Shown: one piece after another, positions 50,743 to 61,969 of the stretch
Layout of the letters: each line of letters begins with the position of its first letter
Position numbering within the stretch: the first letter of the stretch is position 1
Assembly: GCA_029834535.1 (NCBI GenBank)
Contig: JAQMWT010000585.1
Span: 1-64,000, forward strand
From: Chrysophaeum taylorii
Taxonomy: Eukaryota > Sar > Pelagophyceae > Pelagomonadales > Pelagomonadaceae
Direction: 5' to 3'
Length of the DNA stretch: 64,000 bases
Translations under genes and position numbers: made by a program
Notes under the pieces: model-generated
What the model was told of the DNA's origin: nothing
Database searches by the model: none
What the model saw: the letters and a program-made list of their open reading frames with translations, nothing else

Positions 50743-52124
50743 ATGAGCACTGCAGCCGCGACGAAATGCGTCGTGGCCTTCAGCGAATACGCGCACCAGC
50801 ACCCACTCGAGACAAAGACATGCAGTACTATTCGCCGCGAAGCAAGCGAGCCACTGCTGCGAACTTTAGCTGCAATGGCTAAACAGCAAGATTGGAATTC
50901 AGTAGGCATCTTTTCAATTCACACACAGCCGTGGCAACGCCTTGTATTTAGGTTGTTAAAAGAACCAATGAGCTGCCTGCTGTGAAGCGAGCTTCGCACG
51001 GCGTTGAAGAGAACAAAAATTACCTGTGGTTGTCTGTTTTGCTGTGGAGACTGATGGCTCTCATTCGTGTCTACGTACCATTGCACAAATGTGAGACGAT
51101 GCGTTTTCCTGTCGGTAGTTTAGACCACGTTGCATACAACCCTTTACAGCGCTTGGACCAGCAGAACACGTTGCTTCGTGTTGTACTGAATCTTGCATCA
51201 ACACTACTGAGTTGTTTGAAGGAAACAAGTTGGAAGGTGCCATACGCAATGCACTGCAAAATCTTCCACGGCCACGATCTTAGTTATAGCTACCGAATGC
51301 ACTTTGCTGCGAAAATTCTACTGCACCTTTCAAGAGCGGACTATCACATTTTACGTCAGCATTGGCGCCTTGCGCTTTGCGAAATAGTCGTCGGCAGGAC
51401 TTCTGCAGCTATTGCCCTGCGAGGACAAAGTGATCCTGCTCAAAAAGCACTTGCTGCTTCTTGTTTCGCGCACTTGGATTCTTATTTGGCTCGCATTGCG
51501 CTTCAAATGGGTTCATTGCTGTTTTCAGAGAGAGCCTTCGCGAGAGCCAAGAGGTGGTTAAAACTCGCCATAGGACTTTATGCTCATTTCAGTGGTTCAC
51601 TAGAAGTCGTTGATGTTTGTCTTCCGAAAATGGAGCTATGTTCTCCTACTGTTGTTTGGCTTTTCCCTCGCGTAATGAGCAGTCCCCTCGTTGAACATGG
51701 CCTCACGGCATTTACTCTCGGGGACGTAAGTTCAGCTATTAACGCCTTTGGAGAGGCATTGGTGCATCCATGGCAATACCTTTTATGGCTATTTGACACC
51801 TACGATGATGTTTGTCGACGTGGCAGTGTCATTCAAGGGCGGCTGGCTCGCCTCAAATCTTACTCTTTCGATGCGCTGAATAATCAAGCTCTGTGTTCGC
51901 TCTATGCGTGCGACGTCCACACGGCGGTAGCATTGCTCGAGAATTTTGTGCGATCGAACCCTGGACAAAATATTAACGGTGTAATCACATTCAATCTCTG
52001 CACCTTATATGACTTATCATTTGACACGGCTGTCGCTACGCAGCGGAAGCAAGGCTTATACAATTTAGCTATAGACTCTGGCTTACAGGCTGTGAACACG
52101 AGTTGGTTTCGTATCCGTTCATAG
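50743..52124 (+). CDS. TRAPPC12: TRAPPC12-like TPR protein, one frameshift
   Basis: TRAPPC12 is a subunit of the TRAPP III tethering complex, acting at ER-to-Golgi traffic and autophagy. C-terminal residues match the TPR end of that family: NNQALCSLYACDVHTAVALL, then FVRSNPGQN and VITFNLCTLYDLSFDTAVAT, RKQGLYNLAI (the family reads NNxAVCLLYxGxL...VLFNLxTMYELES...KxxLL). Several further helical repeats precede (LARIALQMGSLLFSERAFAR). The first frame (50743-50985) joins the main one (open to 52124, TAG) at about 50970, where one missing base in CCAATGAG would connect ...LLKEP to NELPAVKRASH. No intron is seen. At about 460 codons it is shorter than animal TRAPPC12, whose N-terminus is disordered. 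Assignment is by the C-terminal pattern. Confidence 0.7.
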
Positions 52125-52533
52125 CTAATGGCCGAAGCAGGCTATTCCCTTTGGCTGCTGGATCTTCAATCCATGCTACTAGGATCCAGTCTTCATTGTA
52201 ATGATTATATGCGTGTCTCATCATATTGTATGTTCAGAAAATGAACTAATTTTGGTGGCCTATAATTCTACTGTAAGCCTCTCGAACGACATTGCTACCT
52301 CTCTATGTGGGAGGTTTTCGGGCAGCACAGTCCTCAGCCTCCGCGTAAATGCAAACAGCCAGATTATACGCTGCCAGGCACATATTTCATAATAGCTCCA
52401 GAGAGTTATGCCAGTATTCAGGTATTATCTCGATGAGCTATTTTATACTCCGCACCTGGGGTCTTTACGACCACACCTTACTTTCCCTCATTGTGAGGGT
52501 TTTCTTTCTATTCCGCACGGCTTTCCCTCATCC
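52125..52533. other. region after the TRAPPC12-like gene, no gene seen
   Basis: Short frames on the plus strand only and no recognised family. No AATAAA is present in the first 150 bp. Confidence 0.4.
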
Positions 52534-52964
52534 CTTACCCCTGATCGCCAACCGTATGGTTGCGACGCAGGATGGTGCGTAACACGCTTGCTCCCCGCGC
52601 CGGCCCCGGGGTCCCGGAGTAAGACGGTGCCTGCTCGCCTCCCAGACTAGCTGGTTAGCACCGGAAAGTCTGCGCTGGGATGGGGTTCGCTCGGTTGTGC
52701 AGAACGCGACGGACGGGTCGATTTTTCGTGGACCAAAACGTACGCGGCCTGCGACGCGACGAGCACGACCTCGCGCAAGACCGTGCGTAGTGGCGGTCCG
52801 CTATCAACTCGTACTCGTCCCTCGCACCCTCTACGTACTCGTCCCTCGCATCCTCTACCCCAGCTGTGTGCTTCCTCCGTGATCCTGCACCGGCTCCTGT
52901 CGGCCCGGCCTGGCTCCCATGCTCGGGAGAGGTCTGAAGTTAGTTAGTTAGTTAGCTAGTTAGT
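52534..52964 (+). mobile_element. SINE-like repeat S4, near full length
   Basis: Aligns from its start (CTGATCGCCAACCG) to the TTAG tail with S5 (53301-53704), with indels around 52790-52870, where GTACTCGTCCCTCGCA is duplicated. The Cop-2 target site lies exactly in its tail. Confidence 0.8.
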
Positions 52965-52969
52965 TACCC

Positions 52970-53161
52970 TAGAGATGGAAAATTCCATTTAGGGTTAGGA
53001 CACCCCCCCCCCCCTTTAGTCTCACACTCACACCGAAACACCCAAAATCGCTGTGTCGAACACCGGGCTGCTCTTTGTGTCGTTAGAGGACAGGACGAGA
53101 AGAGTGGCACTACCCTGCCGCCATTCTCTACCAGAGGCACAGTGGTTTTTACTGTTCTCTA
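52970..53161 (+). repeat. Cop-2 5' LTR
   Basis: 192 bp, TAGAGA...TCTCTA, matching 61779-61964 and the Cop-3 LTR at 4632-4801. After it comes GGTTTGGACCCAGTCCGATA, the likely primer-binding region. Confidence 0.9.
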
Positions 53162-53300
53162 GGTTTGGACCCAGTCCGATACTGGTAGAGAAACGTCCTC
53201 CGAAAGAAATCGATCTCGATCGACGTCTCGGACAAAGACTTCGGATTTCCAAGTAAGAGCATTCTCCTGAAGTTCCTGAAAGTTCTAAGACCGTAGACGT

Positions 53301-53704
53301 ACCCTAACCCTGCGATCGCTAACCGTTGGTTGCGATGGAGGACGGCGCCTAACACGCTTGCTCCCTGCGGCGGCCCCGGCCGTCCCGGAGTGAGACGGTG
53401 CCTGCTCGCCTCCCGGGCTGGCCGGTTAGCACCCGGAAAGTCCGCGCTGGGATGGGGTTCGCTCGGTTGGGCAGAACGCGACGGACAGGTCGATTGTTCG
53501 TGGACCAACACGTCCGCGGCCTGCGACGCTTTTGCACGACCTCGCACAAGACCGCGCGCAGTGGCGGTCCACCATCAACAAGTCCGTCCTCGTCCGTCGC
53601 CGTACCCCAACTGCGTGATTTTCCCCTGTGATTCCGTACCGGCTCCTGCCGGTCCGGCCTGGCTCCCATGCTCGGGAGAGGTCTGAAGTTAGGTAGTTAG
53701 TTAG
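53301..53704 (+). mobile_element. SINE-like repeat S5, full-length reference copy, in the Cop-2 leader
   Basis: About 400 bp from CCCTAACCCTGCGATCGC to the tail GTTAGGTAGTTAGTTAG. The Cop-3 leader (4940-4965) shows the empty site. Inside, CTGGCCGGTTAGCACC (about 53415-53431) and GGTTCGCTCGG (about 53457-53467) resemble the A and B boxes of a tRNA-derived promoter at a tRNA-like distance, but both are imperfect. The 3' end of the family is conserved in all copies. Confidence 0.75.
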
Positions 53705-53789
53705 ACAAGCCTAATCGCTTGCTACTGGTGAACAAAGTGTGAAACGTGTGAAAGGAAAACAACAACGCGCAAAACGCAACCCCAAAACG

Positions 53790-55268
53790 ATGGCGACTCA
53801 CGATCCACAAGTTCCGAGTCTGGAAGTAGCGACGCAATTCGCTACACAACAAGCTCTCTTGCAGCAGTTCAAAGCCGATTTCTTTGATCACCTCGCCGCT
53901 GATTGCTAACAGCTCAAAGCTAATTTCTTAGATCAACTCGCCGCTGATAACGCTGTCTTAAAAGCCAAAATCGCCGCTGATTACGCTGATCTCAGAGCCA
54001 AAATCGCTGCCGCGATCGAAGCTCGAGACGAGCAACTTGATCAAGACGTGCAACTCGATCAAGACGAGAAATTCGAACAAGCTTCCACCACAGCTGTTCT
54101 TACGCCCCCCCCCCCCCTTCTCACGAAGTCGCGACCCAAGAACCGATCATCTCGATGGTCACCCCCCCTCCTGCCGCCTACTCCGCCGGATGTCAAACGC
54201 CACAAGGCAAAAGTCTCAGACCCCACTGCCTTCCCTCCGGACCCAGGCATCGCCAAGATTACTCCACAACCTGGCACACCCATCATTCACGAGGACACTC
54301 CACCTTGTTCGAATATCGCACCAGCGATGTTGAACACTCCACCACCACTCAACAATAATCTCTTCACTACACCAACCCCACCAGAGCCTCCACCTCCTTC
54401 ACTGGAGCCTAACTCCCCACTATCGTCGACTCCCACTTCACAATCTATTCAAGTTCCCCAACATCCTCGTCAGCCCCTTCGCCGCAACACTCATTTCCTT
54501 CCTGATGATCATGCCACCTACGGCCATGACGGCCCCGGTACCGTCATCCCTGACCAAGCCCCCACCGCGGCTCAAGCTCCTGCCGCCCCACCGTCGGACC
54601 CTACTGTCCGATATCCATTATCTTCCGCAAGTCACTCTCCACAAGACTTTCATCTCCACCCACAAGACCATGCCACCTACGGCCACGACGGTCCCGGCAC
54701 TTCCATTCCCACCCCAGCTCCTTCCGCGGCTCAAGCTACTGCCGCCCAACCATCGGACCATCCCGACCGACCTTCATCACCTTTCGAAAGTCGCTGTTCC
54801 CCCGATTTTCATCTCCACCCGCACGACTACGCACTCCACGGCTTCCACCACCCCCCTGTCTCCACCCAAGCAACACTCCACCTCCTTTCTCAAAGTTCCA
54901 ATGCACCTCCGTCTGCGCTCCAACGCGAGTTGGCCACCACTCAGGCTGCATTCCGCTCCCAAACCGCTGACTTGGCCGCAACCAAGGCCATGCTCATTCG
55001 CAAGGACGACGCTTTGTCCTCCACAGCCGCCAAACTCACCATAACCGACGCCGCCCTAGCTTTCGCCACCGCCCAGCTCGCCATCCAAGCCGACGAATTG
55101 GTCTACACCCGCGCGGAACTCCATCTCACCCAAACCCAGTTCAAGGCACTCGAAACTGCCCACGCTGACATCCGCAACTCCCATTTTGAAACCAACGCCG
55201 TCCTCAACACCATTCTTACCTCCTTGGATGCCCCCCACCCCACCCAAGATGCTGCATCGCATCTTTGA
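53790..55268 (+). CDS. Cop-2 gag-like ORF, one internal stop
   Basis: The frame from ATG 53790 begins MATHDPQVPSLEVATQFATQ, has a TAA at 53907-53909, and continues to 55268. An Ala/Leu coiled coil (about 53910-54060: LKAKIAADYADLRAKIAAAI) is followed by a Pro-rich middle, a tandem repeat (54505-54835, unit about 165 bp with HATYGHDGPGT), and a long C-terminal coiled coil (LQRELATTQAAFRSQTADLA). Two coiled coils around a Pro-rich region are Gag-like, but there is no zinc knuckle or capsid motif. Cop-3 has the same start. Function as a particle protein is inference. Confidence 0.6.
54505..54835 (+). repeat. tandem repeat of about 165 bp in the Cop-2 gag-like ORF
   Basis: Two full units and the start of a third. 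Each encodes DHATYGHDGPGT, a P/A-rich run and SP.DFHLHP.D. Frame is kept between units, which suggests selection or a recent duplication. Confidence 0.75.
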
Positions 55269-58200
55269 CCTTCTTTTCCAATCCACAACCTACCTTCATC
55301 CCCTTCCGAACCAATTTCCAATACCTCTCTCCCGATCCCCCCCGAGTCTCATCACCACCTCCGCGGATGCCCCGGACCTGGTTCTCCTGGTTCACCACCC
55401 ACTCCGTCTCTCTGTTCTCAACCCCCCGTCATCTCGGGCCCCTCCTCCTCTGCCAAACCACTCTTCGCCTCTCTGTCACCCCCTGAACCCCTTTGCACCC
55501 GCTCGCCTTATCAGCCACCTGGTTCATTCCAACTCGACCACATCCCCGCGCCCGAGTTACGAGGGCGTACATCCAACACCGGCGACCGTACCCCTACCAC
55601 AAGCGACGATCTCCACGTGCAAAGTCCCACCAAGAATCAAGACCACCCACATCAAGAGTCGACAAGTTCCGAATTATCAAAAGACAGCTCTTTCCCTGAT
55701 GGTCATGCTCACCATCATGCTGCCAAGACATGCACAAGGACGTATTCTCTCTTCGGACACAACGGCCCAGGAAGCAGTCTTGTCGAAAGAACACCAAGCC
55801 ACCTCGTTCCCACTTTCGACAAGTCAAAGAACAAGACACCTTGGGATGTTCCCGAGTATTATGCCTACATCGACTATGGCAACCACACCCAAGAACCTAA
55901 GGCTCCGCCGTATTCTATGCCCCAGGCACAAGAGCCGCAGGCCACTGACAACATCCCCTCTGATTCAGCCCCCTGGTATGATGCATACAGCGAAGAAGCA
56001 AGACCCACTTCACTAGCCTCGAAGATGGTCTTCCCGACCATTCCAGATCAGCCACCTGATCCAAGCACCATCACCAATGCCCCCGCAATGTCGTATGCAC
56101 AAGGACAAGACACGCTGTCAACGGTCCCACGGTCAACATACTCGCAGGCGCTCACCGCACCCGCAAGTATCAGCTCAGATTCACCAGGCACTCCCGCCTT
56201 GTCCGATATTTCTCGATCAGCCGCTCCCGATCACTTCGAAGCTGGTTCCACCTCGCTGCCTTCTCTCCCCGAAGACAGGCGCGCACTGCCGCTCACCGGC
56301 GCTTGCTGCTGCACCCACCATCCATCTTCTCGGCCGAATGCACTGGATGACACTGCTCAGCAGGTTGCATGGACCCATCTGCGATCACCATTTCACGATT
56401 CGATGGACGTCTTCGCACGAGCATCAGTCGCAGCACATGATCACCCGCTCCCCAACTCTCAGTAAGAGGATGCACTCCTTTCGGCTGCCGATCCTTATGT
56501 CACACCGCGACCAAGCTTCTGGAAGCCTTCACCATGGCCGCAGTAATAGACACAGATTTCGAGAGTTCTGAACGGCCCGATCAGCCGCAAACTATGCACG
56601 CCACCATTTCGACCATTTCGGTCCTTTATGCCCCCTTGCATAGCTCCCTTCTGGACGCCACACACTTGCGCTGCCTCCCGAAAATCGATGTTGCGCTCTC
56701 AGGAGACATTCTCCGCGCACAATGCACAGACTCGCTCCACCTGAACCGCTTCTGTCAGTGCTTTCGCATCACTGGAATACACGACGAACGTTCCATGCCA
56801 GCTGCCGGCTCCACCACAAACATGCACCCAAATCACGCACGTTGTCTCCCTCAAAAGCGTCTTATCGCTCGGCATGTAACTCCTCAGTCGAGGACGCATG
56901 TCGCATGCCCGCACCTTCGAATGCCCGACACGCCTATGGGCAACCCTTGTCACTACGGCACTCACTGCTCTGGTCCTCGCATCTCCGCCATTGAGGATGC
57001 ACCCAGCAGGACTTACCCTTCCATCGCCCTTGGTTCAAATGTACTCTACTTCGCCGATCCCCCTTTTCGAATTCCCGCACTGGACCCCAAGCGTTCCAGG
57101 CCGGATACTCTCCACCACCGGATCTCAGCTCACGCTCCCATCTGCCCCACCTTGCAGACAGGCCAGCCGCGAGGCTCACCCCTTTTGGCACTGACTTCGG
57201 ACCACCCGCATCACGCGCTTTTGCTCTCGGAGCATGACACGCTTTTCGATGCTCTCCGCGTCACCGCCTTTAACACCAAGACACTCGTCATTTCCACCGA
57301 CGCTCCGCGACGCAACGTATCTCACGACCTTCAGATCACCAACATAAGTCGCTCGCGCCCGCACCACGTCGCGCACGCCTTACGAGGGCATAGTTCAATT
57401 GGTGACCTCACAGGTCTATCGACGCATTTTCCGACGTCCGACTTTGAACTTACGAGTCACTTTATGGCAATCCCCAATGCCAAGACGTCTGAAGCTGCGC
57501 AATCATGCCTCTGGAACTCCAAAGCCACAGAAACTGCCAGACAAGAAAGCACTCAGCTCTCCACAGCTGCTCAACAGCTACTTATAGTCTCGCACATAGC
57601 AACGAGTACAATCCCGCAGTCTCTATTGGATGGCAAGACGAAAGATAAGACCACAACGACCAGGTACACCAGCCAGCCCACTGATACAGCAGACGAGACA
57701 ATGCAAACCAACTGCACAGCACGGTTCCAGAATATGCAGACGATGCTCAGGTCCAATGCTCAATTACTCGACCACGCACACGTTCTGTCACCTGACCTTG
57801 CACTGCTACTGGCTCCTGTCTCATTCATAGCTGATGCACCCCATCCGATGGACCAGTCCTTCAGATATGTCCCGCTCACAGAAGCACCACTGCAGGACAA
57901 ACAGGTACATCATGAAGATACAGGTAAACGCACCACGATCACGCGCACAAGCTCATTGCGCCTATCTGATCACGACGAGACGAAGCTACAGCTTTGCTTG
58001 TTCCCTTCGCCTCTGGAAGACAAAGGCCGCCTTCCAGCCCCCCAGGCACCTGACCCGTCCCTGTCGCTGCAATCCGCATTAGCACAGACGATCTCGCCTC
58101 CCTGCACGACTGCAGATCATGCACAAGCAAATGTCGGTATTCTCCAGAGTTATGCGCACCCGCTGGAATCTTACCAGCACGGCCACCTCCGCCAGTCAGG

Positions 58201-60724
58201 TCACTGCACCACCTCGATCTTCCCTGACACCAGGTCGACGCATCGCCCATTCGCGATTACCTCATGTCACCTATTGGACGACTATGATCTCGAGCATGAA
58301 CTCATCGCAACGCTTGAGTCATAACCAAGAAGGAATCCTACTTTGGAGTCACCTCAGCCACTCCCACGGGAACTTCGGCCACCAGACGCCACCCATGTGC
58401 TCGTGGTTTCTCCATTGGTTTCCTCCAGAGCTTTTGACTGCAGCAGAGACAAAATGCAACCTTCCCATGCGACTATACTCGCATTCTCGTTTGGGACACT
58501 GGCATGTACTTCATGTCAGATGTTTACGCTCGTAGTACCGCGACACACGGCAACCAAGATAGAAGTGGACTGCGTTCCACCCTTATCTCTGAGCGCTACC
58601 CCCGGCATGCTGCTCCCGGCACTACTAGCCAGTCCCATCACGTCTGATTCAGCTCCCATTGCTTTGTATGACGTCATATGTCATATTCCGATTACAGCTC
58701 AGACACCGCACAGGCTCCTATGCACTCGCGACGGCACGCTCACCGCCCCTCTGCGTTTAGACTACAAACATTGCGCCATACCCATGGTACACTCACAGTC
58801 AACTGAGACGCACGCTCGCTTGTCGCACAGTACGATTCCCGAACACCCTTTGGTTCAGGATAAGCAGAACTGTGTCGTCTAGACACCGCTGACGCGCCCC
58901 CTCCGACCGCCGCCCGGCTCTGCGCTCGTTTCGCAACCACGGTCTCTCCGTCTCACAGGCAATTCGAAAATTAATTAGCCCAGTTCGAATTACGAGGGCG
59001 CATTAGTTTTCCACCGGCGACAAGAATCGTTTCGATTCGTATCAGTCATGCCTCCTATGGCTACTCTGGCTACATCGGAACTCACTTCAAGGCACGTACC
59101 GAAGTTCCTTTTTCTAAGGACCTCTGTAACACGCCATGACCTGGTGAGCACTCGTCGTTCCTCCCCGCTTCAACGCGACTCCCGACGACCAAATCCCCGA
59201 CGATCTGTGATGACACTAAGTTCCGTCATCAATGCAATTCAGAGCCTCCCACGCTCTTCCGTCAGTCTCTTGCAGGTCACACCTCTCAAGTTTCAGCTCG
59301 CTCGATTTCATCCTGCATGCTGCCATATGCAAACGAAGTTCTGTCACGCCAACGCCACATGTCGCAGTTATCGCCAGTCTCGCGCAATAAATGCCCGCCA
59401 CTACATGATAGCCGCACGCAGAGTCCTTTGCTCGCCTCCTTTAACGTCCCTCCCAGCACTATGCTTGACGTTGAGGCTCTGCACCACTATGGTTCGGTTA
59501 CAACACAACTTCACACGACATCCTCGCCCAGTTCTGATCATGTTTCGCATCTGTCGCCATTACTGTCAGAATACTGCTTCGGACACAGCTCAGACTGCAC
59601 TCGCGTATTGCGCTCTTATGACGCATCCGGTTCGCTCCTCTCCGTTCACAATGCAGGTTCCGTCTTGCAGAACTCCGAGCCCACCAGCCGCCATTGCGAT
59701 TCGCACCCAGTCGACACTTTCCGTAGCACCCGCGAGGATAACCCCCAATCTCCACAGGTTGGACACGCGCTCTGCTCCCAGCATTCTACCGGATGTCACT
59801 ACCGCACACCGCTAGCCCCACCCAGTTGTGTTGCGAATCCAGGGAAGTTAACTGCCATGCCTATCTACTTCTTCATTCCCACACACTCGCTGCTAGCCTC
59901 AATCTCGCTTGACTCATTGTCGGACAGTTCTCGCATTCTGGACATCACCTCACATCATGTTCATTCTTCGGACATCCTCCGTCAACAGATTAATCCTCTC
60001 TTGAAACATACGCACCCTGCACGTCGTATACTGTACAGCTCTCGCATATCGACAACACCCTTCTGTCGAATGTCTCCCCTTTCGGTCACTGCACGATTCA
60101 CCAGGGATGCACCACGCTCCCTCGCGCTTGTACATCAAGGGAAGTTTGATTCTGGTGAAAACGACTCCGGATATGAAATGCATACTGGATCAGTCGATTG
60201 TCACAGTTCATGATTACTTTGCCGAATAAACACGAAAGATGCGACTTTGACCATACCCTCGACGTCCGCTCTCCCCCTGGCACGGACAATATCTTCAAGC
60301 AGTCCATCGCCTTCAGGCATTTTCTCCTGTTGCCCAACTCTTCGGCATTTTCTGCACAGGGCACTGACTCTTCAGCACAGGGCACACGTCTGTATCCACC
60401 ATCATACGCGACACACTCGCAGGACACTCGCCTGTATCCACCATCATACGCGATACACTCGCAAACCTCAGTCCCAGCCCACTCATCTTTCGATGATAGC
60501 AATGGCGACTTCCACCAGACCACAACTCCAAGTCTGCAGCAAATTTAGAGTTTTCATATTTATGGCCACCCCCAGACAACTTTATCCCGATATCCTAATA
60601 GCGCTACGATTACTCGCATATTATCTTAGATGCTCATAGTTTAGCTTCAGCTGTCCCACGCTACACTCAGGACGACAGCTTCAACACGTATGTGACAGGC
60701 AATTCTGGTTCTCTCATCTTCCAG
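55269..60724 (+). other. Cop-2 interior of unknown function, long plus-strand frames
   Basis: Long plus-strand frames follow each other (55186-56016, 55617-56465, 56534-58324 of 596 aa, 58343-58882, 59048-59815, 59317-60213, 60198-60548). They are rich in Ser, Pro, Thr, His and Arg and show no domain. The plus strand is rich in C and poor in G, which makes stop codons rare, so open frames alone prove little. A 45-bp direct repeat (around 55550 and 58980, with TTACGAGGGCG and CCGGCGAC) and a 39-bp tandem repeat at 60388-60466 are the only internal structure found. It could be captured host sequence, a fast-evolving protein, or non-coding filler. Confidence 0.4.
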
Positions 60725-60945
60725 TAACTAACTAACTAAATTCGGACATCTCCCGAGCATGGGAGCCAGGCCGGACAGGCAGGAGCCGATCCGGAATCAC
60801 AGAGGAAAATCACGCAGTTGGGGCAGAGGCGAGGGACGAGGACTCGTTGATGACGGACAGCCACTGCGCGCGGTCTTGTGCGAAGTCGTGCAAAAGCGTC
60901 GCAGGCCGCAAACGTGTTGGTCCACGAACAATCGACCTGTCCGTC
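60725..60945 (-). mobile_element. SINE-like repeat S6
   Basis: Begins TAACTAACTAACTAA on the plus strand, then the family sequence in reverse, ending near GACCTGTCCGTCC. It is 5'-truncated. Only a 4-bp match (CCAG) flanks it. Confidence 0.75.
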
Positions 60946-61778
60946 CAGGAACAGCTCCGCCTTACTCGCTATCATTACGACGATTACCTTACCATGTCGA
61001 AAACGATTAGGTTAAATGGTCTCATCTCTTCATGGGATAACGCTGTCGCTCAGTCACATCGTCACACCCTTACTAGCCCAACTTCAGTCACAATAGAATC
61101 TCATCCCTACGGCCACTCTCACTATTCGCCTTTCGATCAACCTTTGGTCTGCTGCACAATTCCCGACTGCCTGACCCATGATCCCCACTGTTGTTAACAG
61201 TTAGACCACCTGTTCTACTACGAGGATCCCCCAGTCACTTAGGATTTATCCACCCGCACGCACCTTCGCCTTACATCACGGAACACCCACGACTTAATGC
61301 GTACAACTTTCGACTTCAACTATGACGCTAGTACACTCGCTTGTTCTTCGCGATATTGTCATTCCATCCTTCTTTCATCAGTCGCTGAACAAGATGATGA
61401 TCTGATCTCTCGTACAGAATTCGCCATACTTCGCCATTAGCCTACCTAGCATTTTTCTCCACGTATCCTCTTAGCATCTTCCTCCACATTTCTTCTTCCT
61501 TACGATCGATGCTTCTTCCTTTCCTTGATCATTCGCCCCTTCTTTCAGTATCCTTTTCATTTGCTTCCCCTCTCAACCTATTCCCCGTTCAACTTCGCGC
61601 TCTTTCTCCTTTCTCACTCGCACTCACCTGCTATTCGGCTCTACTCTACCTCTCTCATGCACTTCGCAACCTTCTCTTTCGACGCCTCCTCACAACTCAA
61701 CGTTTATTTGTCTCTGGCCAGACATTTGTTTTGTTTGTCCCAGATTTCGCTCATCACCGAGTTCAATCTGCGAGGGCG
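60946..61778 (+). other. Cop-2 interior, 3' part
   Basis: C/T-rich on the plus strand (61440-61640 nearly all pyrimidine-rich words such as CTTCCTCC). The last 40 bp before the 3' LTR are shared with Cop-1, including a GAGGGCG purine tract. No coding domain. Confidence 0.5.
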
Positions 61779-61964
61779 AAGAGATGGAAAATTCCATTTA
61801 GGGTTAGGAACCCCCCCCCTTAGTCTCACACTCACACCTAAACACCCAAAATCGCTGTGTCGAACACCGTGCTGCTCTTTGTGTCGTTAGAGACAGGGCG
61901 TCAGGGCAGCACTACCACTGCCACCATTCTCTACCAGAGGCACAGTGCTTTTTACTGTTCTCTA
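61779..61964 (+). repeat. Cop-2 3' LTR
   Basis: Partner of 52970-53161. The first base is A instead of T. Followed by the TACCC target duplication. Confidence 0.9.
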
Positions 61965-61969
61965 TACCC

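Larger units (their letters stand above)
52970..61964 (+). mobile_element. Cop-2: large copia-like element without recognisable pol
   Basis: LTRs 52970-53161 and 61779-61964 are alike (TAGAGATGGAAAATTCC start, CTGTTCTCTA end). The target duplication TACCC is at 52965-52969 and 61965-61969. The sequence just before the 3' LTR (TTCGCTCA..CCGAGTTCAATC..GAGGGCG) is shared with Cop-1, as are LTR ends. Inside is a gag-like ORF (53790-55268) and 5.4 kb of unassigned sequence; no protease, integrase, RT or RNase H motif is found. That fits a large retrotransposon derivative moved by a copia relative. Two SINEs are inserted (53301-53704, 60725-60945). Confidence 0.8.

Noticed and set aside
56534-58324. 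Long 596-codon ORF as a named gene
   Set aside because: No domain. The strand is C-rich and G-poor, so long open frames are expected by chance; it is described only as part of Cop-2.
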